DNA of 18,628 nt from Bacillota bacterium (GTDB lineage: Bacteria; Bacillota; Dethiobacteria; DTU022), in the NCBI GenBank assembly GCA_012510625.1, contig JAAZHP010000079.1:1-18628 (forward strand), given 5' to 3'. The stretch's first letter is position 1. Every line of letters begins with the position of its first letter. Positions 1-6,517 of this stretch are shown here, piece by piece. Under the pieces are notes generated by a model. It searched no databases, was not told the origin of the DNA, and saw only the letters and a program-made list of their open reading frames with translations. Both the position numbers and the translations under genes were made by a program.

Positions 1-680
1 AAATCAGGAGAAGCGGAGGCCGGATCGAGTCCCGGAGAGTCTGTTCCTGTGGATACTATGTGCGTAAACTGCTCGCCTATTCCGCTTTGCGCCAGGTCGG
101 CCACAGTAAGGTCGTTTTGTACCGGTGATTCCTTTACGGCATAGTAGACCTCCGCCGATTGCTCCAGCCGTCTCACCAGGGGCAGGTCAAAAAAACATTC
201 CCCGGCATTGTCGGCCAGGTAGATGATCTTTTTCCCTCCTTCCGCATGAAAGTCCCGCAACAGCTCTTCCAGGGCTGCGATTCCTTCGCGGGCAAAATTG
301 ACCGGATCCTGAAATTGCCTTTCCACCGTTTGCAGATCTTGAAAAAAGTCAAAGCCATTCCCCTTGGCGGCAAATTGGACCAGCTCTTTGAGAGGGGCTT
401 CCGAGGCCGGCATTAATTTCTCCGCATAACACCTTGCCTTGGCCATCTCTTCTTTCTTTACCGCAGCGAAGGGATCGCCGTTTTTACTCCTCTGACGGAT
501 GATCCGCTGCAGCTCCGCGGCCAGATCGGTAGAAATCAGATCCAGAGAAAAGTGTTCGTCGAGGTAAGCCAAAGCGGCCTCAAGCGCTTCATCATGGAGA
601 TGCCCGTCCCTTGCGGCCAGCAAGGCGCAGCGGCGAACCAGGTTTTCAAGGCAAGGATAGCATTCCGGCAAGCAGCGCAA
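1..680 (-). CDS. DUF89 family metal-dependent phosphatase (C-terminus outside window)
   Basis: About 226 residues are visible before the left edge cuts the C-terminus. Translation most likely starts at TTG 680, seven bases after a strong GAAGGAGGT; no ATG gives a better start. Visible hallmarks are an N-terminal cysteine cluster (C3, C7, C10, within CLPECYPC), a DPFAAVK segment at about residues 69-75, and the DNAGE motif at residues 157-161 followed by a hydrophobic-FD stretch, which in DUF89 proteins supplies part of the metal and phosphate site. The family (COG1578) comprises Mg/Mn-dependent phosphatases proposed to remove damaged or surplus phosphometabolites; the cysteine-rich form is the prokaryotic subfamily. 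It lies 57 bases downstream of coaX on the same strand with no terminator between, so cotranscription is likely. The substrate is unknown; a CoA-pathway phosphate is an inference from the neighbour. Confidence 0.85.
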   Translation of the reverse strand, partial: MRCLPECYPCLENLVRRCALLAARDGHLHDEALEAALAYLDEHFSLDLISTDLAAELQRIIRQRSKNGDPFAAVKKEEMAKARCYAEKLMPASEAPLKELVQFAAKGNGFDFFQDLQTVERQFQDPVNFAREGIAALEELLRDFHAEGGKKIIYLADNAGECFFDLPLVRRLEQSAEVYYAVKESPVQNDLTVADLAQSGIGEQFTHIVSTGTDSPGLDPASASPD

Positions 681-737
681 ATGAAAGACCTCCTTCAAAG
701 GCAACTGTTTCTTTCAGTGCAGAGGGAGAGAGCTCCG

Positions 738-1511
738 TTAAAGTTTCTTTTGGTGTTTTTGATAGATGATATGCAGGCCTTCAAGGGTTAACAGGGGGTT
801 AACCCGGTCAATTACTTCCGACTCCCTGGCAATAAGCAAAGCAAAACCGCCTGTGGCCACGACCAGCGGGGGATCGGGAAACTCCTTGGCCATCCGCCTG
901 ACAATGCCGTCTACCTGTCCAACAAAACCGTAAATAATGCCGGACTGTAAACTGGAAATAGTATTCTTGCCGATAGTCTTGGGCGGCCGGATCAGTTCCA
1001 CCCGGGGCAGCTTGGCCGCTTTTTCAAAGAGCGCCTCCACGGAAATGCCGATCCCGGGGGCAATGGCGCCGCCCAGATACTCGCCCTCCGCGGAGATGGC
1101 ACAAAATGTTGTCGCCGTTCCAAAATCAACAATAATTAAGGGCCCTCCATATAGGGTATATCCGGCCAGGGCATTGACCACGCGATCAGCTCCGATTTCA
1201 CGGGGGTTGTCCAGCAGAATCTTCAGCCCTATCTCCAAATCAGGCCCAACGACCAGCGGCTTCACTGAAAAATATTTCTCGGCCATTCTCTCAATAGAAT
1301 ACATCAGGGGCGGCACCACTGAGGAGATGACCACGGCAGAAATCTCCCGGGGCGAAATCCCGCTGTGATGGAGAAGGTTTTTAACGACGATCCCGAGCTC
1401 GTCCTCGGTGCTGTTCCAATTGGTCGCCAGGCGCCAGCAAACCTTGACCTCCTTTTGCTCAAATACACCGATCATGATATTTGTATTCCCCACGTCAACT
1501 GCAAGAAGCAT
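738..1511 (-). CDS. coaX: Type III pantothenate kinase CoaX
   Basis: The 257-residue product phosphorylates pantothenate with ATP, the first step of coenzyme A synthesis, in the cytoplasm. It has the ASKHA-fold signatures of CoaX: DVGNTN at residues 6-11 (phosphate 1 loop, D6), GADR at 107-110, DFGTATT at 129-135 and a late ATGG at 219-222. The length is normal for the family. The start is ATG 1511, nine bases after AAGGAG; the open frame continues 46 codons upstream, but that part looks non-coding and lacks a ribosome site. In B. subtilis coaX directly follows ftsH, whereas here the two are separated by about 8 kb. A DUF89 phosphatase gene follows 57 bases downstream. Confidence 0.95.
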   Translation of the reverse strand: MLLAVDVGNTNIMIGVFEQKEVKVCWRLATNWNSTEDELGIVVKNLLHHSGISPREISAVVISSVVPPLMYSIERMAEKYFSVKPLVVGPDLEIGLKILLDNPREIGADRVVNALAGYTLYGGPLIIVDFGTATTFCAISAEGEYLGGAIAPGIGISVEALFEKAAKLPRVELIRPPKTIGKNTISSLQSGIIYGFVGQVDGIVRRMAKEFPDPPLVVATGGFALLIARESEVIDRVNPLLTLEGLHIIYQKHQKKL

Positions 1512-1542
1512 GCTCTTGATCTCCTTTAACAGACTTAATACC

Positions 1543-1571
1543 AATATAACAGAAGAATATATCTTTGAAAA
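1543..1571 (-). promoter_or_regulatory. Possible sigma-A promoter for coaX
   Basis: Reading the minus strand, TTTTCA (1566-1571) is separated by 17 bases from TATATT (1543-1548), about 30 bases before the coaX start. Each hexamer is an imperfect match. The rest of the 1512-1704 divergent gap holds a 6-bp hairpin (CCTGCA/TGCAGG, 1622-1641) and no clear plus-strand promoter. Confidence 0.3.
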
Positions 1572-1704
1572 GAAAATCCAGCCCTCTATCCAGTATGGCT
1601 CGTTACATCTGCTGCCCGCAGCCTGCAAATTATTATGCAGGAAAAGCACGTTTGTCGTCGAAATATACCTGGCAATGCGTCTTTAGATAAATGGAGGAGA
1701 AGTG

Positions 1705-3024
1705 ATGGTCCCATTCAATAAAGGCAGCGGCCATAATTACCTGGTTTCGCTGATTATTTATCTGGCAGTCATCGCAGTAATGGCAATCGCAGCTTTCTCA
1801 CTGGCCTATTATTTTCCCGGAACATTTGCCGGACCGCCCTATAGTTATGAAACAAAAGAGCTTTACATTTTTGAGCCCTGGACTTTCAAACTGGATGATC
1901 ATCTCGAGGCCGCTTATCCTGAAGGAGGATTGATTTTACCCCTTTACCGGAATGAAAAACAGGAGGCGGTGGTAATATTTTCCGAAGGGAAATACAAAAT
2001 TACAGGGCAGCCTTTGCCTGATCCAAGCCCGGCCGGAATTTTCCTGGTAATTGATAATAAATTATTTGAGGAGATCCGCGGCTCTGTCATCTTTTTACCG
2101 CTGGAAGATCCCGCTACCGCGCAAGATCTGATGGAGATTTACGAGCGGCTGCCGGGATTGCCGGTCATATGGCAGAGTATGATCCCGCTTATGTTTGCCC
2201 CCGCGTCAGATTCCATCTATTATTACTTTATCTCCGAAGACGGAGAAGCGCTTTTACCGCCTGTGCTGCTCGAGCCGCCGTCCAAAATTTACAGCTCCCT
2301 GGCCCTTTATGCCTTATTGACCATCATGGTCATATTGATGATGAACATTTTTTCCCTGGATCACCATCATTCCCGGTACTGGGAAACCCTCTATCAGACC
2401 CGCCCCGGGAATATAGCCCTGGGGTTGGCCGGCGCAGCGGCGCTGCTGGCCTTTGGCGGCGAAATGCTGCCGCTTATTAGCGGCCTGCCGGCATATAGCC
2501 TTCTCTTGGGCTATCTCCTGTTCATAGCCCTGTTTCTGATCCTGGTTTATTATAAAAAAATCCGCCTCTGGGATACCGGTCTCAACTGGAATGCCCTGCT
2601 TCATGGATATTTCATGGCCATAGCGGCGGCGGTCATGTTCATGATTATTACTCGCGGTATGCCGCAACAGTTCTTCTTTGACGGCTTGGGTTCCGCTGCC
2701 GGCCTGGCCTTTTCTATTTTTATAATCGGCCTGGCCCGGGAGCTGATCTGGCGGGGCTATATTCAAACTGTCCTGGGGCGGCAGTGGGGCGCCGTTCCGG
2801 GCTTGCTAATCACAGCCCTGCTGGCCGGATTAGCCCATTATGCCACTGTAGCCCTAAGCGCGCCGGAGCTGCTCTCCTACCCCTATACGCTGGTAGAGCT
2901 GTTAATCCTGGCCCCGGGCAGCGCCATCGTGCTGGGCTACCTCTACCTTCGCACTGAGAACATCCTTTCCTGTGCTCTGCTGCACGGACTTCTACTGAGC
3001 CTTTCATCGCTCATCCCAATTTGA
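1705..3024 (+). CDS. CPBP family (Abi/CAAX-protease-like) intramembrane protein
   Basis: A 439-residue membrane protein. ATG 1705 is preferred because GGAGGA (1693-1698) lies six bases upstream; the GTG at 1702 is too close. One hydrophobic segment near residues 10-36 is followed by about 160 mostly soluble residues, probably outside the membrane, then many membrane segments from about residue 195 to the end. The C-terminal third carries the CPBP motifs: E346-x3-R350 (in RELIWRG), H378 in AGLAHYA and H427 in LLHGL, the presumed metal or catalytic site of these Rce1-like proteases. The usual first glutamate of the EExxxR pair is arginine here. It ends 17 bases before folE and probably shares its transcript. 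The target is unknown; bacterial relatives act in diverse processes including bacteriocin immunity. Confidence 0.8.
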   Translation: MVPFNKGSGHNYLVSLIIYLAVIAVMAIAAFSLAYYFPGTFAGPPYSYETKELYIFEPWTFKLDDHLEAAYPEGGLILPLYRNEKQEAVVIFSEGKYKITGQPLPDPSPAGIFLVIDNKLFEEIRGSVIFLPLEDPATAQDLMEIYERLPGLPVIWQSMIPLMFAPASDSIYYYFISEDGEALLPPVLLEPPSKIYSSLALYALLTIMVILMMNIFSLDHHHSRYWETLYQTRPGNIALGLAGAAALLAFGGEMLPLISGLPAYSLLLGYLLFIALFLILVYYKKIRLWDTGLNWNALLHGYFMAIAAAVMFMIITRGMPQQFFFDGLGSAAGLAFSIFIIGLARELIWRGYIQTVLGRQWGAVPGLLITALLAGLAHYATVALSAPELLSYPYTLVELLILAPGSAIVLGYLYLRTENILSCALLHGLLLSLSSLIPI

Positions 3025-3041
3025 AAGAGAGGTACATTATT

Positions 3042-3611
3042 ATGATTGACCAAGATAAAATCGCCCGCGCCGTAGAGATGATCCTGGAAGCCATCGGGGA
3101 AGACCTCAACCGTGAAGGTTTGCGCTCAACTCCGCAGCGGGTGGCTAAAATGTATGCGGAAGTGTTTGGCGGTCTGGAGCTGAACCCACGGGAGCACCTC
3201 CAGACCTGTTTCTGTGAAAATCATGACGAGATGATCCTGGTAAAGGACATACCCTTTTACTCCATGTGCGAACACCACCTGCTTCCTTTTTACGGGAAAG
3301 CCCATGTTGCCTATATTCCGGATCAGGGACGGGTGGTGGGGTTAAGCAAGCTTCTCCGGGTAACGGACATTGTAGCCCGGCGGCCCCAGCTGCAGGAGCG
3401 GTTAACCAGCAACGTGGCTGACATTATCATGGAAGAGTTGAATCCAAAAGGGGTTGTTGTAGTCGTGGAGGCGGAGCACCTCTGCATGAGCATCCGGGGC
3501 ATAAAAAAACCGGGGGCAATTACGGTTACCTCGGCGGTGCGCGGCCTTTTCCGGACCAATCCCAGTTCCCGGGGCGAGGTCTTCACCTTAATTGAAAAAG
3601 GGAAATCCTAG
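3042..3611 (+). CDS. folE: GTP cyclohydrolase I
   Basis: The 189-residue enzyme converts GTP to 7,8-dihydroneopterin triphosphate, the entry step of folate synthesis. The family zinc ligands are visible: C76 and H79 in MCEHH and C148 in EHLCMS. The surrounding signatures (FYSMCEHH, VGLSKLLR, TSAVRG) and the length are typical of type IA enzymes. ATG 3042 lies nine bases after GAGAGG (3027-3032). A TTG at 3021 overlaps the stop codon of the preceding gene but has no ribosome site. It leads a same-strand series with the HD gene, folP, folB and folK, with short gaps as far as folB, so an operon is likely. Confidence 0.97.
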   Translation: MIDQDKIARAVEMILEAIGEDLNREGLRSTPQRVAKMYAEVFGGLELNPREHLQTCFCENHDEMILVKDIPFYSMCEHHLLPFYGKAHVAYIPDQGRVVGLSKLLRVTDIVARRPQLQERLTSNVADIIMEELNPKGVVVVVEAEHLCMSIRGIKKPGAITVTSAVRGLFRTNPSSRGEVFTLIEKGKS

Positions 3612-3630
3612 TCTGCAAAATTGAGGAGAT

Positions 3631-4122
3631 ATGGAAAAAGTAAACCGCATTCTCAGTGATGAAAGGTACCGCTTTTACCTTCAAAAAAATAAAGCTTTGG
3701 AAGAAAGCCGCCCCTTTTGCCATCACAACTTCGACCATCTGCTCGCAGTAGCCCGGTTGACTTACCTGCTCCTGCTGGAAGAAGGATGCCGCTTTATTCA
3801 CAAGGAGCTTGCTTACGGCGCCGGCTTGCTGCACGATATCGGGCGCTGGAAGGAATATCAATGCGGCGGGGATCACGCCGGCCACAGCGCCGCGCTTGCC
3901 GGCCCTATCCTCAAACGGGCGGGTTTTCATCCTTCCGAACAGGCTATAATAATAAAAGCCATTTTACAGCACCGGCACAGCGCTCCGGCAGGTCATCGTT
4001 CCCCTTTAAGTGAGGCTTTACACAAGGCCGACGGCATGTCCCGCCTCTGTTTTTTCTGTAGTTCCCGGAAAGATTGCCATGGCCTGGAGCGCCGTCCCCA
4101 GCGGGAGAAGTTGCTTTATTAA
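3631..4122 (+). CDS. HD-domain metal-dependent hydrolase inside the folate cluster
   Basis: A 163-residue HD-superfamily protein. The metal ligands can be traced as H36 (FDHLLAV), H68-D69 (LLHDIGRW), H82 or H85 (DHAGHSAA), H114 (LQHRH) and D134 (HKADG). A cysteine cluster near the end (C140, C143, C149, in CFFCSSRKDC) is a feature I associate with one clostridial HD subfamily. ATG 3631 directly follows GAGGAG with only two spacer bases, which is short, so the exact start is less certain than the frame. The gene lies 19 bases after folE and 22 before folP. The reaction is not known; HD proteins are usually phosphohydrolases, and the position suggests a pterin or nucleotide phosphate substrate (inference). 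Confidence 0.85.
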   Translation: MEKVNRILSDERYRFYLQKNKALEESRPFCHHNFDHLLAVARLTYLLLLEEGCRFIHKELAYGAGLLHDIGRWKEYQCGGDHAGHSAALAGPILKRAGFHPSEQAIIIKAILQHRHSAPAGHRSPLSEALHKADGMSRLCFFCSSRKDCHGLERRPQREKLLY

Positions 4123-4144
4123 GCGGTGAAAGGAGGACCCTCCA

Positions 4145-5305
4145 TTGAAAGCATGCCTCCACCATATGCACGCTTTTCAGAGTGATTTGATTTGCGGAGA
4201 GGATTTGCGGTGCTGCAGCATCAAGCTCTGCCTGGTTCCCTCCGGGATGACGCCCATCATTGAGCAAGAAAGTGCCGCCATGGGAGTAGCGGTTGCCCGG
4301 CCGGGGCATGGCTTTGACGGCCTGCTCCTGGCGGGAACGGAAAAAACGCTTTCCGGACTGGCGCAGAAGTTGAAGCGCGGCGGCGATAAAACCGCGGAGA
4401 GCGGCGAGCTTATCCTGGAACTGCTGAGAAAAACGCGGCGCAGGCCGCGCGGAGCGCTCCAGTTGGGCCGCTACAGCCTGCCCCTGGGGAAAAGAACGCT
4501 GATCATGGGTATTTTAAATGTTACACCCGACTCTTTTTCAGACGGCGGTAAATTTAACCGCCTTCCGGCAGCGGTGGAGCGGGCCTACCAGATGGCGGAA
4601 GAAGGCGCCGATATTATTGATATCGGCGGCGAATCGACCCGCCCCGGCTACCGGAAAATCAGCGAGGAAGAGGAGCTGGCCCGGGTCATGCCGGTGATAG
4701 AAGCCTTGAAAAGCGACCCCGGTTTTCCAGCGCCCCTTTCCATCGATACCTGCAAGGCGGCGGTGGCCCAGGAGGCGCTGCAGGCCGGCGTGGAAATGGT
4801 TAATGATATCTGGGGGCTGAAGGCGGACCCTCGCCTGGGCGAAGTGACCGCCTCCTTCGGAGTCCCGATTTGCCTCATGCACAACCGCAACTCCACTGAC
4901 TACCGGGACCTGGTCCCGGAGGTGATCTTTGAACTGCAGGATTCGATTGACCTGGCCAGGGCGGCCGGAATATCTGACGACCGCATTATAATTGACCCGG
5001 GCATCGGTTTTGGGAAAACCCTGGAACAGAACCTGGCCGTAATGCACCGCCTGGCGGACTTCCGCGGTCTTGGCTATCCGCTGCTGCTGGGCACGTCGCG
5101 CAAATCGATGATCGGAAAAACCCTCAATCTTCCCTCGGAGGAGAGGCTTGAGGGCACCGCGGCTACTGTCGCATACGGTATCGCCGCCGGCGCCCATATC
5201 GTCCGGGTCCACGATGTCAAGGAGATACGCCGCGTTGTCCTCATGACTGACGCCATCGTGCGGAGAGCAGAAGACCAAGCAGAAGATCAAATAGGAGGTC
5301 AATAA
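4145..5305 (+). CDS. folP: Dihydropteroate synthase with N-terminal extension
   Basis: This 386-residue enzyme condenses 6-hydroxymethyl-dihydropterin pyrophosphate with p-aminobenzoate; it is the sulfonamide target. The TIM-barrel motifs are intact: ILNVTPDSFSDGG at 123-135, DIGGESTRPG at 159-168, SIDTCKA, IIDPGIGFGKT and GTSRKS with R319-K320-S321. The start is TTG 4145, eight bases after AAGGAGG (4130-4136). The first roughly 110 residues precede the catalytic barrel; they include PIIEQESAAMG and LLLAGTEKTL segments. Typical DHPS is about 260-280 residues, so this is the long form seen in some Clostridia and deep-branching bacteria. The role of the extension is not known to me. The ribosome site of folB lies in its last codons. 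Confidence 0.95.
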   Translation: MKACLHHMHAFQSDLICGEDLRCCSIKLCLVPSGMTPIIEQESAAMGVAVARPGHGFDGLLLAGTEKTLSGLAQKLKRGGDKTAESGELILELLRKTRRRPRGALQLGRYSLPLGKRTLIMGILNVTPDSFSDGGKFNRLPAAVERAYQMAEEGADIIDIGGESTRPGYRKISEEEELARVMPVIEALKSDPGFPAPLSIDTCKAAVAQEALQAGVEMVNDIWGLKADPRLGEVTASFGVPICLMHNRNSTDYRDLVPEVIFELQDSIDLARAAGISDDRIIIDPGIGFGKTLEQNLAVMHRLADFRGLGYPLLLGTSRKSMIGKTLNLPSEERLEGTAATVAYGIAAGAHIVRVHDVKEIRRVVLMTDAIVRRAEDQAEDQIGGQ

Positions 5306-5312
5306 TATTTCC

Positions 5313-5675
5313 ATGGCTGCGTTGATCATAATCAAGGACATTAGCTGCTACGGCTACCACGGTGCCCTCGCAGAGGAGCAAGTTCTGGGCCAGGAATTCC
5401 GGGTTAGCCTTGAACTAAATATGGATACGCCTGCCCCGGAAAAAGATCTTCTTTCTGAAACAGTGGACTACCGCGATGCTGTGGAAACGGTTCGCCGGGT
5501 TATAGAAGGCCCGCCGCGGCGTCTCCTGGAGACGCTGGCCGAGGAGATTGCCGCCGGCCTTTTGGCCTTGCCCGGTATAAAAGGGGCAAAGGTTTCGGTT
5601 TGCAAACCCCACCCGCCCATCCCCGCGGTCAGGGGCGGCGTCGCGGTTGAGGTACGCAGGACCAGGGGCGTTTAA
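5313..5675 (+). CDS. folB: Dihydroneopterin aldolase
   Basis: The 120-residue enzyme cleaves 7,8-dihydroneopterin to 6-hydroxymethyl-dihydropterin and glycolaldehyde. The N-terminal GYHGALAEEQ-x-LGQEF block with the conserved glutamate pair, and the C-terminal segment around KPHPPIP, are diagnostic, and the length matches the family. ATG 5313 is the first good start, but AGGAGG (5293-5298) is 14 bases away, longer than ideal; ATT 5307 is a possible alternative. Seven bases separate the folP stop from this start, so translational coupling is likely. Confidence 0.93.
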   Translation: MAALIIIKDISCYGYHGALAEEQVLGQEFRVSLELNMDTPAPEKDLLSETVDYRDAVETVRRVIEGPPRRLLETLAEEIAAGLLALPGIKGAKVSVCKPHPPIPAVRGGVAVEVRRTRGV

Positions 5676-5685
5676 ATCCCCCCGG

Positions 5686-5775
5686 CCCCCCTTTTTCAAA
5701 GGGGGGAGTTTTAGGTTGCCTTTTTCAAAGGGGGAGCTTGGTAATTTTTCTTTTTCAAATGGGGGAATTGGGAGT
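5686..5775. repeat. Three tandem 30-bp units with CTTTTTCAAAGGGGG core
   Basis: The core CTTTTTCAAA(G/T)GGGGG occurs at 5691, 5720 and 5750, giving a period of 29-30 bases. The first unit is a perfect hairpin: CCCCCCTTT (5686-5694), loop TTC, AAAGGGGGG (5698-5706). In units 2 and 3 the left arm has decayed. The minus-strand reading gives PPFEKG-like peptides, which I recognise as a common spurious translation of an intergenic repeat found in many bacterial genomes. The rest of the 211-base folB-folK gap (5776-5872) shows no gene or clear promoter. Confidence 0.85.
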
Positions 5776-5886
5776 GTTGCTTTTGCCATACTGCCAGACT
5801 CCACCACAGTAAATGTATTCCTAAATAACCCCGGGCTCCAGGGAGTTTAGAGTGAAGGTATCAAAGTTCCTGAAGGAGTGAGGAAT

Positions 5887-6390
5887 ATGCCGGCCGCTTT
5901 TATCGGCCTGGGGTCAAACCTGGGCGATCGGATGGGCTACCTGCGGGAAGCCCTGACCAGGCTGGAGCAGGAGCCGGTGCGGCTCGGTAAAGTTTCGCCC
6001 CTGTATGAAACCGAACCTGTAGGCGGACCTCTCCAGGGCCCCTATTTGAATGCCTGCGCCACCTTTGAAACCGCCCTCTCTCCCGTCAGCCTGCTGCGCC
6101 GGCTGCAGCAAATTGAGACTGCCCTGGGGCGGGTGCGCCGTGAACGCTGGGGACCGCGGACAGTTGATCTGGACCTGCTCGTCTACGGAAATGTGATTAT
6201 GCGCACCCCCTCCCTGGAACTGCCCCATCCGCGGCTGGCTGAGCGCGATTTCGTCCTGCAGCCGCTAAAAGACATTGCCCCGGAACTCTTGATACCCGGA
6301 ACGGGAAAGACCGTAAGCCAGTTGGTTCACGAACGCCCTCCCGCAGGAGGGGTCCGGCTGTACCTGGCTTCCTGGTATCACCGGGCATAG
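5887..6390 (+). CDS. folK: 2-amino-4-hydroxy-6-hydroxymethyldihydropteridine pyrophosphokinase
   Basis: The 167-residue enzyme transfers pyrophosphate from ATP to 6-hydroxymethyl-dihydropterin, supplying the FolP substrate. Motifs seen: AFIGLGSNLGDR near the start, SPLYETEPVG at 37-46, RTVDLDLL at 91-98 with the two Mg-binding aspartates D94 and D96, and HPR at 114-116. ATG 5887 lies eight bases after AAGGAG (5873-5878); a GTG at 5878 overlaps that site and is rejected. It is the last gene of the folate cluster, separated from folB by the repeat cluster, and converges with fhs. Confidence 0.96.
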   Translation: MPAAFIGLGSNLGDRMGYLREALTRLEQEPVRLGKVSPLYETEPVGGPLQGPYLNACATFETALSPVSLLRRLQQIETALGRVRRERWGPRTVDLDLLVYGNVIMRTPSLELPHPRLAERDFVLQPLKDIAPELLIPGTGKTVSQLVHERPPAGGVRLYLASWYHRA

Positions 6391-6406
6391 ATGCAGTTGA
6401 ACGGAA

Positions 6407-6423
6407 GCGGGCACAAGGCCCGC
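6407..6423. repeat. GC-rich intergenic hairpin (GCGGGC/GCCCGC)
   Basis: GCGGGC (6407-6412), loop ACAAG and GCCCGC (6418-6423) are followed by CCCTACAAAT. The arm composition and the trailing CCCTACA resemble the elements upstream of tilS (13499-13551), so it is probably a dispersed palindromic repeat. It lies 16 bases after the folK stop and could also act as a transcript 3' end, but there is no T-run. Confidence 0.6.
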
Positions 6424-6443
6424 CCCTACAAATAAATGAGTTA

Positions 6444-6475
6444 GAAAGAAGGGGCTGCCCTTTGGGGACAGCCCC
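6444..6475 (-). terminator. Intrinsic terminator of fhs
   Basis: Arms GGGGCTGCCC (6451-6460) and GGGACAGCCCC (6465-6475) form a GC-rich stem with one mismatch. On the minus strand it is followed by a pyrimidine-rich TTCTTTC. It lies 42 bases past the fhs stop. It may also stop plus-strand reading from folK, although the plus side lacks a T-run. Confidence 0.75.
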
Positions 6476-6517
6476 TGAACTTCACCCGGGACGAATCCCG
6501 GTTTAATTTCAACCTTC

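Noticed and set aside
5686..5775. 30-bp periodic repeats as a CRISPR array
   Set aside because: There are only three units, with a conserved core of about 17 bases and no spacer-length unique segments or cas genes.
5415..5807. A 130-codon minus-strand open frame with repeated PPFEKG-like peptides
   Set aside because: It is antisense to folB and its repeats come from the DNA repeat cluster; this peptide pattern is a familiar spurious translation.
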